Assembly (NCBI GenBank): GCA_028564705.1
Contig: JAPXFQ010002085.1
Location: 952,001 to 1,016,000 of the forward strand
DNA from: Apricaphanius iberus
Taxonomy: Eukaryota; Chordata; Actinopteri; Cyprinodontiformes; Aphaniidae
Length of the DNA: 64,000 nucleotides
Reading direction: 5' to 3'
Positions 59,701 to 61,960 of the stretch are shown one piece after another; the first letter of the stretch is position 1; every line of letters begins with the position of its first letter. A model generated the notes under the pieces. That model did not search any database. It saw nothing but the letters and a program-made list of their open reading frames with translations, and was not told the origin of the DNA. The position numbers and the translations under genes were made by a program.

Positions 59701-61013
59701 TCCAAAGACTAGGCCACTGCAGGACCTTGAAATTGTTCTAATGAAGACACTCCTACATTACCTGGGTGGTATGTTTGGGGGGAAAAAGCATGTTTCCTCC
59801 CCCATGCATCACAGTAGGTATGGTGGTCTTTGGATGCAACTCCGCATTCTTTCTCCTCCAAACACGACATGTAGAGTTTTTACCAAAGAGTTCTATTTTA
59901 GTTTCATCTAACCATATGGCATTCTCCCAATCCCCTCTGGATCATCCAAATGCTATCTAGCAAACTTAATGAGAGACCATGTGAATTCTGGATTTTTCTG
60001 CTCATTTTGTCTCTCATAGTTGAGGTGATGAAAATTACAGACCTCTCATCTTTTTAAGTGGGAGAACTTGCACAGTTGGTTGCTGACTAAATATTTTTTG
60101 ACCCATTGTACATTAGGCTAAACGTAGTATTCTCAAAGTCACTACTTTGTAGAAACACCTTTTCTGTGAATGCATCTGTACATCTTTTGGGGTAGACTTC
60201 ACCACAGCATAATCCTGCCATGTTTTATAATAAGGCTGGTGTGTTTGGGGTGAGGTGCAATGGTAGATTTCCACCATACTAACCTTTGGTGCATCAAGAT
60301 TAAAAAGTGAAATTTTGGGCTGAGCTGATCAGAGCATCTTCTTCCAAATGCTTGTTCTGTCCCCTACATGACGTGATAAAAACCCATTTCATATAGCTTT
60401 CTTTGTGCTACTCCTCCTTGGTTTTTCAGATGTCATATTGAACAGCAGCCATTTTTAAAGTTTGGGATATTTTAGTGGCCCAACCATGCTTCTCCACAAC
60501 TTTTCCCCCTGACTTGTCTGCTGTTTTCATCGGTCTTCGTTATGTTTGTTCACTAATATTCTCTAAGAGAGCTCAGATGCTTTCACAAAAAAGCTGCATT
60601 TATACTGAGCACATTTTTGTCCTTTAAGGCAGTTAGTGAGAATAAAGTTGGGGTGAATACTTCCACTTCACAGTTGTGCTACTTTGAGTTGGTCTGTCAC
60701 ATAAAATCCCATTGCAGAATGAAAACTCCACTGAGAAGCTACTTTAAAGTGAAACAGTGCTAATAGACATTAGATTGTACCTTTATAATCTGTGTCCTGT
60801 AAACAGTTTCGTAATCAGATACTTTAACATCAGAAAATGAGAGAGATATGTTTGGAATCACATTCATTACAACCTATTGACTCCTGTATTTGGCTACCAG
60901 TACTTTCTTGTGCTTTCTTTCAGTATGTGGAGGAGGATGAGTTTGTGGATGCCATCAAGGCCTTAAGTTCTGTGAAAAAAGAGCACACCATGTTCACCGA
61001 CACTCATCTGTAG
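2553..61013 (+). CDS. ush2a: usherin, C-terminal part (22 spliced exons)
   Basis: Join: 2553-2770, 2858-2994, 28434-28515, 28606-28754, 29681-30022, 30178-30539, 30652-31021, 32756-33037, 33128-33297, 36744-37071, 41603-41809, 41999-42091, 49805-49950, 50036-50154, 50380-50478, 50574-50750, 52171-52254, 52367-52508, 52622-52709, 56085-56153, 58876-59076, 60924-61013. Every intron is GT-AG, all phases agree, and there is no internal stop, giving about 1317 residues. The product is a string of FN3 domains (W..P..PNG..Y and L.PY..Y..V.A signatures), one transmembrane helix and a tail ending D-T-H-L. Usherin is known as a periciliary and ankle-link membrane protein that binds PDZ proteins through this end. 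The 5-prime exons lie before the window; human usherin is about 5200 residues. Exon limits are my reading of splice sites, not transcript data. Confidence 0.93.
2858..2994 (+). CDS. ush2a: ush2a exon: FN3 N-half
   Basis: Starts after AG at 2856-2857 and ends at GTAAAT (2995). Phase 1 in, phase 0 out. It encodes [20 protein letters not shown], the W..P..PNG..Y signature of usherin FN3 repeats. The next exon in phase is more than 25 kb downstream. The intron before this exon is only 87 bp. Confidence 0.92.
2995..4577 (+). other. ush2a: ush2a large intron, proximal part
   Basis: Start of the 25.4-kb intron (2995-28433). No coding exon or clear transposon was recognised in this stretch. There is a short three-copy tandem of a 10-bp unit containing TTTCCAGTAC at about 3377-3405. 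The rest is AT-rich and unique-looking. Confidence 0.6.
4578..5235 (-). mobile_element. LINE 3-prime fragment (L2/Rex-type), degraded
   Basis: On the minus strand an open stretch (5015-5227) reads [14 protein letters not shown] and [14 protein letters not shown], the typical C-terminal region of L2/Rex-group reverse transcriptases. The plus-strand start near 4580 (a TTTTATTTGTATAACA run, then 'caattcaaggtgctttacat') matches the usual 3-prime tail of these elements in antisense. It is 5-prime truncated and inactive. Confidence 0.75.
6127..6180. repeat. (CA)n microsatellite, interrupted
   Basis: A CA-rich stretch with CGCA and GCAG interruptions inside the large intron. Confidence 0.85.
6200..6450. 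repeat. degenerate CCTAA-rich interspersed repeat
   Basis: It contains scattered CCTAAC, CCTAAA and CCTTACCC words and ends in a 'gtgtggaccgggcaaaatat' segment. The words resemble telomere repeats but do not form a clean array. It looks like a decayed dispersed fish repeat of unknown class. Confidence 0.35.
8128..8771 (-). mobile_element. Tc1-like transposon remnant
   Basis: On the minus strand the sequence retains a worn H-G-S-G-G-I-M-L-W motif, matching the HGGGSIMLWG block of Tc1 transposases, within many stops. On the plus strand the 5-prime part resembles a Tc1 end ('tgtattcgtccccctc'). It is cut at its right side by the gypsy LTR that starts at 8772. Confidence 0.6.
8772..9591 (-). repeat. 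gypsy 3-prime LTR
   Basis: An 820-bp block bounded by the inverted termini TGTTAGG (8772) and CCTAACA (ending 9591). On the minus strand it directly follows a polypurine tract, read on the plus strand as GTACCCCCCCTG. This is the expected 3-prime LTR junction for the element that continues to about 11614. No second LTR lies in the window. Confidence 0.72.
8772..11614 (-). mobile_element. Ty3/gypsy chromodomain LTR retrotransposon, 5-prime truncated
   Basis: Minus-strand element. Its 3-prime LTR is 8772-9591. Next come a polypurine tract and a broken pol. A chromodomain-like W-V-P-R-S-F-I-L-D end maps to about 9600-9730, an integrase segment (W-V-E-Y-S-H-N-A-H) to about 10290, and an RT/RNase H junction ([10 protein letters not shown]) to about 11540-11590. 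It stops abruptly near 11614, where Penelope-like sequence begins. Gag, protease and the 5-prime LTR are absent. Several frameshifts and stops make it inactive. Confidence 0.78.
11615..11865 (+). mobile_element. Penelope-like element tail fragment
   Basis: A short block between the gypsy remnant and a Tc1 remnant. It contains CTGATGA (11778-11784), then a hairpin with CCTCT and AGAGG arms, then GGAACGTC. This is a worn version of the hammerhead-like tail seen in Penelope-like elements, and the intact-looking version occurs at 23350-23390. No coding part is left. Confidence 0.45.
12927..13848 (+). pseudogene. LINE ORF2 C-terminal remnant (copy 1)
   Basis: The frame 12927-13394 encodes 155 residues (I-W-N-N-P-D, then G-I-E-Y-L-E, then [13 protein letters not shown]), the region after the reverse transcriptase core in L1/Tx1-type ORF2. 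It is stopped by TGA at 13392. The homologous continuation resumes after a frameshift and ends with TAG at 13846-13848. The intact sister frame is on the minus strand at 46755-47513. Confidence 0.8.
13807..14202 (+). repeat. 198-bp tandem duplication in LINE copy 1
   Basis: A unit beginning GATCAATCTTTCTGGTC occurs at 13807 and again at 14005, each followed by matching GC-rich sequence (GTGGGGTCGGGCCCTTGATT and so on). LINE copy 2 carries the unit once, near 46600-46800, so the duplication is private to copy 1. Confidence 0.8.
16723..16749 (+). other. conserved 3-prime hairpin of LINE copy 1
   Basis: GAGTATTACAGC, loop AAA, GCTGTAATACTC: a perfect 12-bp stem near the 3-prime end of the element. 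The same hairpin, with 10 of 12 pairs kept, is in copy 2 at 44097-44123. 3-prime stem-loops in LINE RNAs are known reverse-transcriptase recognition sites in some clades. That role is an inference here. Confidence 0.6.
17099..18183 (+). other. ush2a: ush2a large intron: no gene seen
   Basis: Mostly unique-looking sequence with a pyrimidine-rich stretch at about 17530-17660. I see no exon with splice sites and usherin coding, and no clear transposon. Confidence 0.5.
18184..18505 (-). mobile_element. LINE 3-prime end fragment (L2/Rex-type)
   Basis: It starts on the plus strand with 'actttatttatatagcacct', the antisense form of a fish L2/Rex 3-prime tail. It then continues through a segment resembling the untranslated or C-terminal region of such elements. 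Short and non-coding. Confidence 0.6.
18506..22133 (+). other. ush2a: ush2a large intron: mixed unique and unclassified sequence
   Basis: No exon was recognised. A G-rich stretch at 18680-19080 may be another transposon 3-prime region of unknown family. 20020-20250 is unique-looking. 21040-21620 has the look of an old DNA transposon but no clear termini. None of these can be named with confidence. Confidence 0.4.
23047..23087 (-). ncRNA. hammerhead-ribozyme-like motif (left arm, minus strand)
   Basis: The exact reverse complement of the motif at 23350-23390, because the two arms are identical. In this arm the motif has the same sense as the Penelope coding remnant, so this is the true downstream terminal repeat and the right arm is the inverted partner. 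Confidence 0.5.
23350..23390 (+). ncRNA. hammerhead-ribozyme-like motif (right arm)
   Basis: CTGATGA (23353-23359), stem GGCG/CGCC (23361-23364 with 23374-23377), GAAA (23378-23381), then ATGTC with the predicted cut after C23387. GCT (23350-23352) can pair with AGC (23388-23390) as a short stem I. Stem III is minimal, as reported for Penelope-like elements. One oddity: A23360 is unpaired between the core and stem II, which could weaken cleavage. Activity is not shown. Confidence 0.55.
23748..26033 (-). CDS. LINE reverse transcriptase polyprotein, 761 codons, uninterrupted
   Basis: The order of motifs is that of L2/CR1-type ORF2. An endonuclease C-terminal stub ([10 protein letters not shown]) comes first. 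Then follow reverse transcriptase blocks [32 protein letters not shown] and [10 protein letters not shown], with the catalytic box Y-A-D-D-T-Q-L-Y near the middle. The C-terminal part has [14 protein letters not shown]. The frame has no stop, so the insertion is relatively young. The 5-prime truncation removes most of the endonuclease, so it cannot move on its own. The first residue is just the first methionine, not a natural start. Confidence 0.88.
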   Translation of the reverse strand: MIPHNPILSDHFLITFKLTLMDHIKPERKLHYTRTLSDNAVANFKEALPTLISSVYKCRTENSDLTRDPSQLDILVHSVNSSLRRAIDKVAPLKRKVASHRRLTPWFNLELRTLKQNVRKLERKWRSTHLHDSFLIWKNSLLLYKKSLHTARTAYYSSLIEENKNNPRFLFNTVAKLTQDHSSIEPTIPQALSSDDFMQFFINKIDSIKNKIIGNLPNMLASSLVNEAASKMVEPNICLNCFNAAELCDVLKLLASSKPSTCVLDPIPTKLLKEVFPLIAAPILNIMNLSLVNGYVPQEFKIAVIKPLLKKPSLDQNDLINYRPISNLPFLSKILEKIVAHQICEHLNNNELFEKFQSGFRAHHSTETALVKVTNDILIASDNGLVTILVLLDLSAAFDTVDHNILIERLQSVGIIGTALGWFKSYLSNRFQFVQVNNRSSSTSIVTCGVPQGSVLGPILFTIYMLPIGKIIRQHGIKFHSYADDTQLYLSINPDESNQLGRLQACLEDIKTWMTLNFLLLNSDKTEVVVFGPEALKKKLLSQPLHLDGIKLASSNKAKNLGVIFDQDMSFRTHIKEVCRISFFHLRNIAKIRTILSRTDAEKLVHAFVTSRLDYCNCLLSGSPQNTIKSLQLVQNAAARILMNIKRRDHISPVLASLHWLPVKSRIEFKILLLTYKALNNLAPSYIRDLIVPYVPNRDLRSQTAGLLVVPRISKSRMGGRSFSYQAPLLWNRLPGLVREADNLSIFKTRLKTFLFDKAYS
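26136..27933 (+). other. ush2a: ush2a large intron: unique-looking segment
   Basis: It contains a GT microsatellite (26191-26219), a pyrimidine-rich stretch (26440-26610) with a C-run at about 26562-26571, and otherwise unique sequence without a recognisable exon. Confidence 0.5.
26191..26219. repeat. (GT)n microsatellite
   Basis: Fourteen or so uninterrupted GT units. Confidence 0.9.
27936..28137. mobile_element. palindromic Tc1/mariner-type MITE with TA target site
   Basis: The ends CAGTTAAAAAAGAAAATG and CATTTTCTTTTTTCAGTG are inverted, flanked by TA at 27934-27935 and 28138-28139. Long inner arms also pair ('aataaattgcttcaattggt' with its complement near 28090-28112). It is about 202 bp with no coding capacity and lies about 300 bp upstream of the exon at 28434. 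Confidence 0.75.
28434..28515 (+). CDS. ush2a: ush2a exon: FN3 C-half
   Basis: The acceptor follows 'ctctcag' (AG 28432-28433) and the donor is GTAGTT at 28516. Phase 0 in, phase 1 out. It encodes [15 protein letters not shown], which completes the FN3 begun in the exon at 2858-2994, 25 kb upstream. Confidence 0.9.
28606..28754 (+). CDS. ush2a: ush2a exon: FN3 linker and N-half
   Basis: Begins after 'cttcag' (AG 28604-28605). Phase 1 in, phase 0 out. It encodes [14 protein letters not shown] and then [13 protein letters not shown]. The donor, GTACCG at 28755, is weak. It is chosen because it keeps phase 0 and joins N-G-V-I-T to M-Y-N-L-Y in the next exon, as FN3 strand C requires. Confidence 0.88.
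29681..30022 (+). CDS. ush2a: ush2a exon: FN3 C-half plus next FN3 N-half
   Basis: Acceptor AG 29679-29680, donor GTAGGT at 30023. Phase 0 both sides, 114 codons. It encodes [19 protein letters not shown], then [15 protein letters not shown]. The E-A-C-T..G-C cysteine pair is characteristic of usherin FN3 repeats. A charged insert rich in E and K precedes the donor. Confidence 0.93.
30178..30539 (+). CDS. ush2a: ush2a exon: FN3 C-half plus next FN3 N-half
   Basis: Acceptor 'cccacag' (AG 30176-30177), donor GTATTA at 30540. Phase 0 in, phase 2 out. It encodes [15 protein letters not shown], then [12 protein letters not shown]. Possible N-glycosylation sequons (N-I-S, N-F-S, N-Y-T) sit near its end. 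The intron before it is 155 bp. Confidence 0.93.
30652..31021 (+). CDS. ush2a: ush2a exon: one complete FN3 between two partial ones
   Basis: Acceptor 'cttatag' (AG 30650-30651). Phase 2 in, phase 0 out. It encodes [11 protein letters not shown], a complete FN3 ([11 protein letters not shown] to C-T-R-G-G-C), and then T-H-L-A-A-P-T-L-K. The donor GTGGTT at 31022 is non-optimal but is the only one keeping frame into the exon at 32756. The intron before it is 112 bp. Confidence 0.9.
31424..32431 (+). mobile_element. Tc1-like transposon, internally deleted, long terminal inverted repeats
   Basis: Left end CAGTGAGGAGAACAAGTATT and right end AATACTTGTTCTCCCCACTG pair over a long stretch. A second matching block ('gatacaaattacagacct') extends the inverted repeats to roughly 200 bp. 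The middle keeps decayed transposase pieces in + sense, such as [12 protein letters not shown]. At about 1.0 kb it is shorter than the usual 1.6 kb. Confidence 0.85.
32724..32752. repeat. (AT)n microsatellite at a splice acceptor
   Basis: Uninterrupted AT repeats ending two bases before the acceptor AG of the exon at 32756. The only pyrimidine-rich bit is 'ttccttctac' at 32714-32723, about 30 bp upstream. Confidence 0.92.
32756..33037 (+). CDS. ush2a: ush2a exon: FN3 body plus start of the next
   Basis: Phase 0 both sides, 94 codons, donor GTGGGT at 33038. It encodes [18 protein letters not shown], then [12 protein letters not shown] and a proline-rich linker (T-H-P-S-A-P-S-G). The acceptor context is unusual because it lies directly after the AT repeat. 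Confidence 0.9.
33128..33297 (+). CDS. ush2a: ush2a exon: FN3 N-half
   Basis: Acceptor 'ttaccag' (AG 33126-33127), donor GTCAGT at 33298. Phase 0 in, phase 2 out. It encodes [16 protein letters not shown] and ends L-H-G-L-S-P-Y-H, just before the strand completed by the exon at 36744. The preceding intron is only 90 bp. Confidence 0.92.
33353..34960 (+). mobile_element. Tc1-like transposon, near full length (1608 bp)
   Basis: Flanked by TA (33351-33352 and 34961-34962), with inverted ends CAGTGCTCTGCATAAATA and TTTATGCAGAGCACTG. The transposase is in + sense and broken by frameshifts and stops. An N-terminal helix-turn-helix part lies at about 33770-34127 ([16 protein letters not shown]). 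The DDE part at about 34260-34619 includes [10 protein letters not shown]. The D-P-K-H-T-S block is damaged. It is inactive but could be mobilised in trans. Confidence 0.9.
34963..36743 (+). other. ush2a: ush2a intron remainder
   Basis: AT-rich noncoding sequence with an ATTC microsatellite at 35181-35205. A short stretch at about 36440-36560 ('ccacataaaatcccaataaa') resembles a Tc1 terminal fragment. No exon was seen. Confidence 0.5.
35181..35205. repeat. (ATTC)n microsatellite
   Basis: Six ATTC units. Confidence 0.9.
36744..37071 (+). CDS. ush2a: ush2a exon: FN3 C-half plus next FN3 body
   Basis: Acceptor 'tgtttag' (AG 36742-36743), donor GTAAGA at 37072. Phase 2 in, phase 0 out. It encodes [13 protein letters not shown], the linker L-E-A-P-P-A-G-Q-P, then [14 protein letters not shown] and [10 protein letters not shown]. 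Confidence 0.94.
38704..38743. repeat. (ATGG)n microsatellite
   Basis: Imperfect GGAT/ATGG tandem units. Confidence 0.85.
39285..39422. mobile_element. Tc1 terminal remnant
   Basis: A stretch with 'ggtattcactcagtgga'-type and 'tttgcaaggcactatag' ends, resembling the terminal part of the same Tc1 group as the remnant at 8128. It has no coding capacity. Confidence 0.45.
41603..41809 (+). CDS. ush2a: ush2a exon: FN3 end and next FN3 N-half
   Basis: Acceptor 'tcaacag' (AG 41601-41602), donor GTAACA at 41810. Phase 0 both sides, 69 codons. It encodes [15 protein letters not shown], the linker [10 protein letters not shown], then [10 protein letters not shown]. The usual tryptophan of the FN3 strand B is replaced (A-I-V-D-I), a noticeable divergence. 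Confidence 0.92.
41999..42091 (+). CDS. ush2a: ush2a exon: FN3 C-half
   Basis: Acceptor 'ttctgcag' (AG 41997-41998), donor GTAAAA at 42092. Phase 0 both sides, 31 codons. It encodes [21 protein letters not shown]. The next exon continues with C-C-S-R-G-P, so a cysteine cluster spans the junction. Confidence 0.92.
42125..43138. mobile_element. hAT-type non-autonomous element with 8-bp target duplication
   Basis: Inverted ends CATACTTGCCAACC and GGTTGGCAAGTATG. Flanks are CATAAGTC (42117-42124) and CATAAGCC (43139-43146), an 8-bp duplication with one mismatch. The left part has repeated TCCCGAATTT words. A Penelope-derived piece is embedded near 42935-43025. No transposase frame. Confidence 0.75.
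42935..43025 (+). mobile_element. Penelope-like fragment inside the hAT element
   Basis: The stretch containing ATGAAGGAGCACACACCCTT and ACAACAGACAGGAGGGGG matches 49582-49665 of the Penelope-like element upstream of the exon at 49805, with a few differences. Confidence 0.7.
44097..44123 (-). other. 3-prime hairpin of LINE copy 2
   Basis: Counterpart of the hairpin in copy 1. On the plus strand GAGTATTACAGC, loop TTC, GCTGTAGTACGC. Ten of twelve pairs remain, and both changes are in the same arm. Confidence 0.55.
46755..47513 (-). pseudogene. LINE ORF2 C-terminal fragment (copy 2), 252 codons open
   Basis: The open frame covers [13 protein letters not shown] through C-L-Q-C-T-S-N-L and [10 protein letters not shown] to the natural stop. 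It continues upstream in another frame (a frameshift near 47510). The reverse transcriptase core and endonuclease are missing through truncation at 47601. Confidence 0.85.
47800..47920 (-). repeat. GCGGCTT/GCGCACC-type MITE end, copy A
   Basis: The reverse complement shows GCGCACCTGATTA, then AAGCCGCACCC and AGCCGCAGGTGTTTTA. These match 63180-63300 in the same order. It is a known style of dispersed fish repeat, class not determined. Confidence 0.6.
48837..49781 (+). mobile_element. Penelope-like retroelement abutting an exon acceptor
   Basis: The + frame 49215-49517 encodes [15 protein letters not shown] and N-V-I-Y-E-I-H-C, the RT end and GIY-YIG start of Penelope proteins. After a frame break comes a piece resembling the conserved C-terminal end (H-T-P-F-L-S-H-G). 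An inverted terminal repeat precedes it (about 48840-49010, complementary to 49600-49760). GCTCAGTT at 48829-48836 and 49782-49789 is a possible 8-bp target duplication. The hammerhead-like core persists on the minus strand at 48886-48917 and is deleted from the right copy. Confidence 0.8.
49805..49950 (+). CDS. ush2a: ush2a exon: cysteine linker and FN3 N-half
   Basis: Acceptor 'caattctcag' (AG 49803-49804), donor GTGAGG at 49951. Phase 0 in, phase 2 out. It encodes [17 protein letters not shown], then [14 protein letters not shown]. The acceptor has little polypyrimidine tract, and Penelope-like sequence ends some 15-23 bp upstream of it. Confidence 0.92.
50036..50154 (+). CDS. ush2a: ush2a exon: FN3 with four-cysteine insert
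   Basis: Acceptor 'gtccag' (AG 50034-50035), donor GTAATT at 50155. Phase 2 in, phase 1 out. It encodes [18 protein letters not shown] and E-I-C-F-F-G. Four cysteines lie within about 27 residues, suggesting two local disulfides. It ends S-Y-N-V-T-G. Confidence 0.92.
50380..50478 (+). CDS. ush2a: ush2a exon: FN3 C-half
   Basis: Acceptor 'actgtccag' (AG 50378-50379), donor GTAACA at 50479. Phase 1 both sides. It encodes [15 protein letters not shown] and closes the last canonical FN3 with [10 protein letters not shown]. Confidence 0.93.
50574..50750 (+). CDS. ush2a: ush2a exon: membrane-proximal FN3-like module
   Basis: Acceptor 'gtgtag' (AG 50572-50573), donor GTGAGG at 50751. Phase 1 both sides. 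It encodes [20 protein letters not shown], a divergent FN3 in which P-N-G is replaced by L-N-G. The preceding intron is 95 bp. Confidence 0.93.
50751..52170 (+). other. ush2a: ush2a intron, 1.4 kb
   Basis: AT-rich. The stretch 50930-51960 has the feel of an old Tc1-type remnant (phrases like 'aaggatgcacacccctgtta'), but I could not find paired ends or transposase. No exon was seen. Confidence 0.4.
52171..52254 (+). CDS. ush2a: ush2a exon: end of membrane-proximal module
   Basis: Acceptor 'tttttgtag' (AG 52169-52170), donor GTAACA at 52255. Phase 1 both sides. It encodes [18 protein letters not shown], the final strands before the stalk. Confidence 0.92.
52367..52508 (+). CDS. ush2a: ush2a exon: stalk and transmembrane helix
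   Basis: Acceptor 'tgtgcag' (AG 52365-52366), donor GTATAT at 52509. Phase 1 in, phase 2 out. An acidic stalk (L-E-P-V-D-D-D-K) is followed by about 22 hydrophobic residues starting [10 protein letters not shown] and ending G-L-L-L, then K-R. This is the single membrane span, and the basic stop-transfer residues place the following exons in the cytoplasm. Confidence 0.95.
52622..52709 (+). CDS. ush2a: ush2a exon: juxtamembrane cytoplasmic segment
   Basis: Acceptor 'cgcatgtag' (AG 52620-52621), donor GTGAGA at 52710. Phase 2 in, phase 0 out. A basic and proline-containing stretch ([15 protein letters not shown]) resembles the usherin tail R-E-R-P-P-L-V. The preceding intron is 113 bp. Confidence 0.93.
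53483..54160 (+). mobile_element. Tc1-like deletion derivative
   Basis: Ends CAGTGGTGCCTGC and CACACCACTG. TA stands on the left (53481-53482) but CA on the right. The left part has a Tc1 leader ('aaagtgattgcccccctg') and the middle has decayed N-terminal transposase phrases ([14 protein letters not shown]). A G-run lies at about 54110-54121 near the right end. Confidence 0.8.
54354..55598. mobile_element. PIF/Harbinger-type non-autonomous element with TTA target site
   Basis: Inverted ends GGCCTGGTTTAAGCGGCAGG and its partner ending CCGTGTGAACTAGGCC, flanked by TTA at 54351-54353 and 55599-55601. About 1.25 kb with no transposase frame. Confidence 0.75.
55952..56017 (+). CDS. ush2a: candidate 66-nt cassette exon in the usherin tail
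   Basis: A good acceptor (pyrimidine-rich 'ctgtctctcag', AG 55950-55951) and a consensus donor (GTAAGA at 56018) bound exactly 22 codons that are open and phase 0 on both sides. It could therefore be included or skipped between the exons at 52709 and 56085 without frame change. The peptide begins R-P-C-P-E-L-C-S-K and ends L-L-L-D-R-P-T. Mammalian usherin is reported to have an alternatively spliced exon in the tail used in inner ear. Whether this is the counterpart is inference. The intron after it would be 67 bp. Confidence 0.5.
56085..56153 (+). CDS. ush2a: ush2a exon: cytoplasmic tail
   Basis: Acceptor 'ccctgcag' (AG 56083-56084), donor GTATGG at 56154. Phase 0 both sides, 23 codons. It encodes [11 protein letters not shown] and then L-K-S-Y-T-M-Y-T-E, a segment I recognise from usherin tails (L-K-S-Y-T-M). 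Confidence 0.92.
56402..56808. mobile_element. PIF/Harbinger-type MITE with TAA target site
   Basis: Inverted ends GGGCAGTTTACACC and GTATAAACTGCCCC, flanked by TAA at 56399-56401 and 56809-56811. 407 bp with no transposase. Confidence 0.75.
58020..58530 (+). mobile_element. Tc1-like remnant, heavily decayed
   Basis: Shifted frames retain hints of the C-terminal DDE part (F-L-D-L-N-P near 58305, [11 protein letters not shown] near 58450). No paired ends were found. Confidence 0.45.
58876..59076 (+). CDS. ush2a: ush2a exon: cytoplasmic tail, serine-rich
   Basis: Acceptor 'ttcatag' (AG 58874-58875), donor GTAAGG at 59077. Phase 0 both sides, 67 codons. It encodes G-L-A-D-T-K-I, then [15 protein letters not shown] and G-H-D-S-G-L, matching the conserved usherin tail pattern (H-R-S-V-S-Q-L). 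Confidence 0.95.
59200..60725 (-). mobile_element. outer Tc1-like remnant, split
   Basis: Left-end sequence ('gattttatgtgatataccaa', near 59264) and its inverted partner ('ttggtctgtcacataaaatc', near 60690) flank the inner element. Between them, on the right, are antisense transposase relics ('ccaccatactaacctttggt', 'gatcagagcatcttcttcc'). Confidence 0.7.
59335..60108 (-). mobile_element. inner Tc1-like deletion derivative with TA target site
   Basis: Ends CAGTGGGGCGAAAAAAGTAT and ATATTTTTTGACCCATTG, flanked by TA at 59333-59334 and 60109-60110. The inverted repeats extend past 'caagttctcccat'. 774 bp, about half of a full element. Confidence 0.85.
60924..61013 (+). CDS. ush2a: ush2a last exon: PDZ-binding C-terminus
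   Basis: Acceptor AG 60922-60923. Phase 0, 29 codons plus TAG at 61011-61013. It encodes [19 protein letters not shown] and ends F-T-D-T-H-L. D-T-H-L is the class I PDZ ligand by which usherin binds whirlin and harmonin. This is the strongest single identifier of the gene. Confidence 0.97.
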   Translation, partial: YVEEDEFVDAIKALSSVKKEHTMFTDTHL

Positions 61014-61652
61014 GAATTCCTAAAACGGACAGACTATTTGATGTCCTCTTATTGTTACCGGCACAGTGTATTTAAAAGCAGTCCTATTCATTGATAGAGT
61101 CAGGTACACAACACTAAGGTCTAACTTTAGAGTTCACATATAGACTAAGCTGGTCACTTGATGGCATAGATTGTCTTTGAATGTTAGAGTATGATCCATA
61201 TTATCTGCTTGCCAACTGCTTCCACAAGGTTTAAAATCTCAGAAGAGTATTCATGCGAACACTGTGCCTACTAGCTATTACTACATTTGTAATCAACACC
61301 AGTTTGGACTTTAAATGTAGGCGGATGGTTTGGCTTTCATTTTATTGATACTAGAGAGATTTGCCAACTTTTACATTTCTTTTGTGTTATTACTATTCTT
61401 ATAAGATATTGTTGGAACTTACCAATGAGCTGTCTTTGTTGTGATGTAATTTAAAAGTCTAAACTGGGATTTTGTCTGATCGTATCTTTGTGGATTTAAT
61501 GCTTATTGCAATTTAAATGTAAAACAAATGGCTGATAGTCAACTCAGATGTGTTTACTGGTTGTTTATGTGATGATTGGCTGTTATTGTTTCTGTGATTT
61601 ACAGTGTTTCATTGTTCTGTTGTTCAGTTTCAACTAAAAAGAGGCAAATTAA

Positions 61653-61658
61653 AATAAA
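61653..61658 (+). terminator. ush2a: candidate polyadenylation signal, proximal
   Basis: AATAAA, 640 bp after the stop codon. Confidence 0.45.
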
Positions 61659-61934
61659 ATTAATGTTTAGAATTTTTATAGAAGTAAAAAGAAAAGGTTA
61701 TAGGTAGATTCCATAGCCTGGACCTAGCAAACATATTTCATAGAAAAAGATGTTTACTTAAATAGCCATTTTAATGTTGAGGGGTTCTAAAATAGTTTTG
61801 TATACAATATTCAAGTCTGCTGTTATGTCCAACCTGATTTTTTTTACAATAGCAGTATTATTTATGGTTGTACATATATTTTTCATTTATAGCTACTTCA
61901 TAGATTCTGTATTTATGGGAGAATAATTAAAACA

Positions 61935-61946
61935 AATAAAAATAAA
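61935..61946 (+). terminator. ush2a: candidate polyadenylation signals, distal pair
   Basis: Two adjacent AATAAA hexamers about 920 bp after the stop codon. Confidence 0.5.
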
Positions 61947-61960
61947 TCTCCTTGTGTTTT

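Larger units (their letters stand above)
59077..60923 (+). other. ush2a: last ush2a intron, filled by nested Tc1 elements
   Basis: An inner Tc1 derivative (59335-60108) sits within an older Tc1 remnant (about 59200-60725). The intron ends at a clean acceptor 'ctttcag' (60917-60923). Confidence 0.75.
61014..61960 (+). other. ush2a: ush2a 3-prime UTR (inferred)
   Basis: AT-rich sequence after the stop codon with AATAAA at 61653-61658, 61935-61940 and 61941-61946. The actual cleavage site is unknown. No transposon is apparent in this part. Confidence 0.6.
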
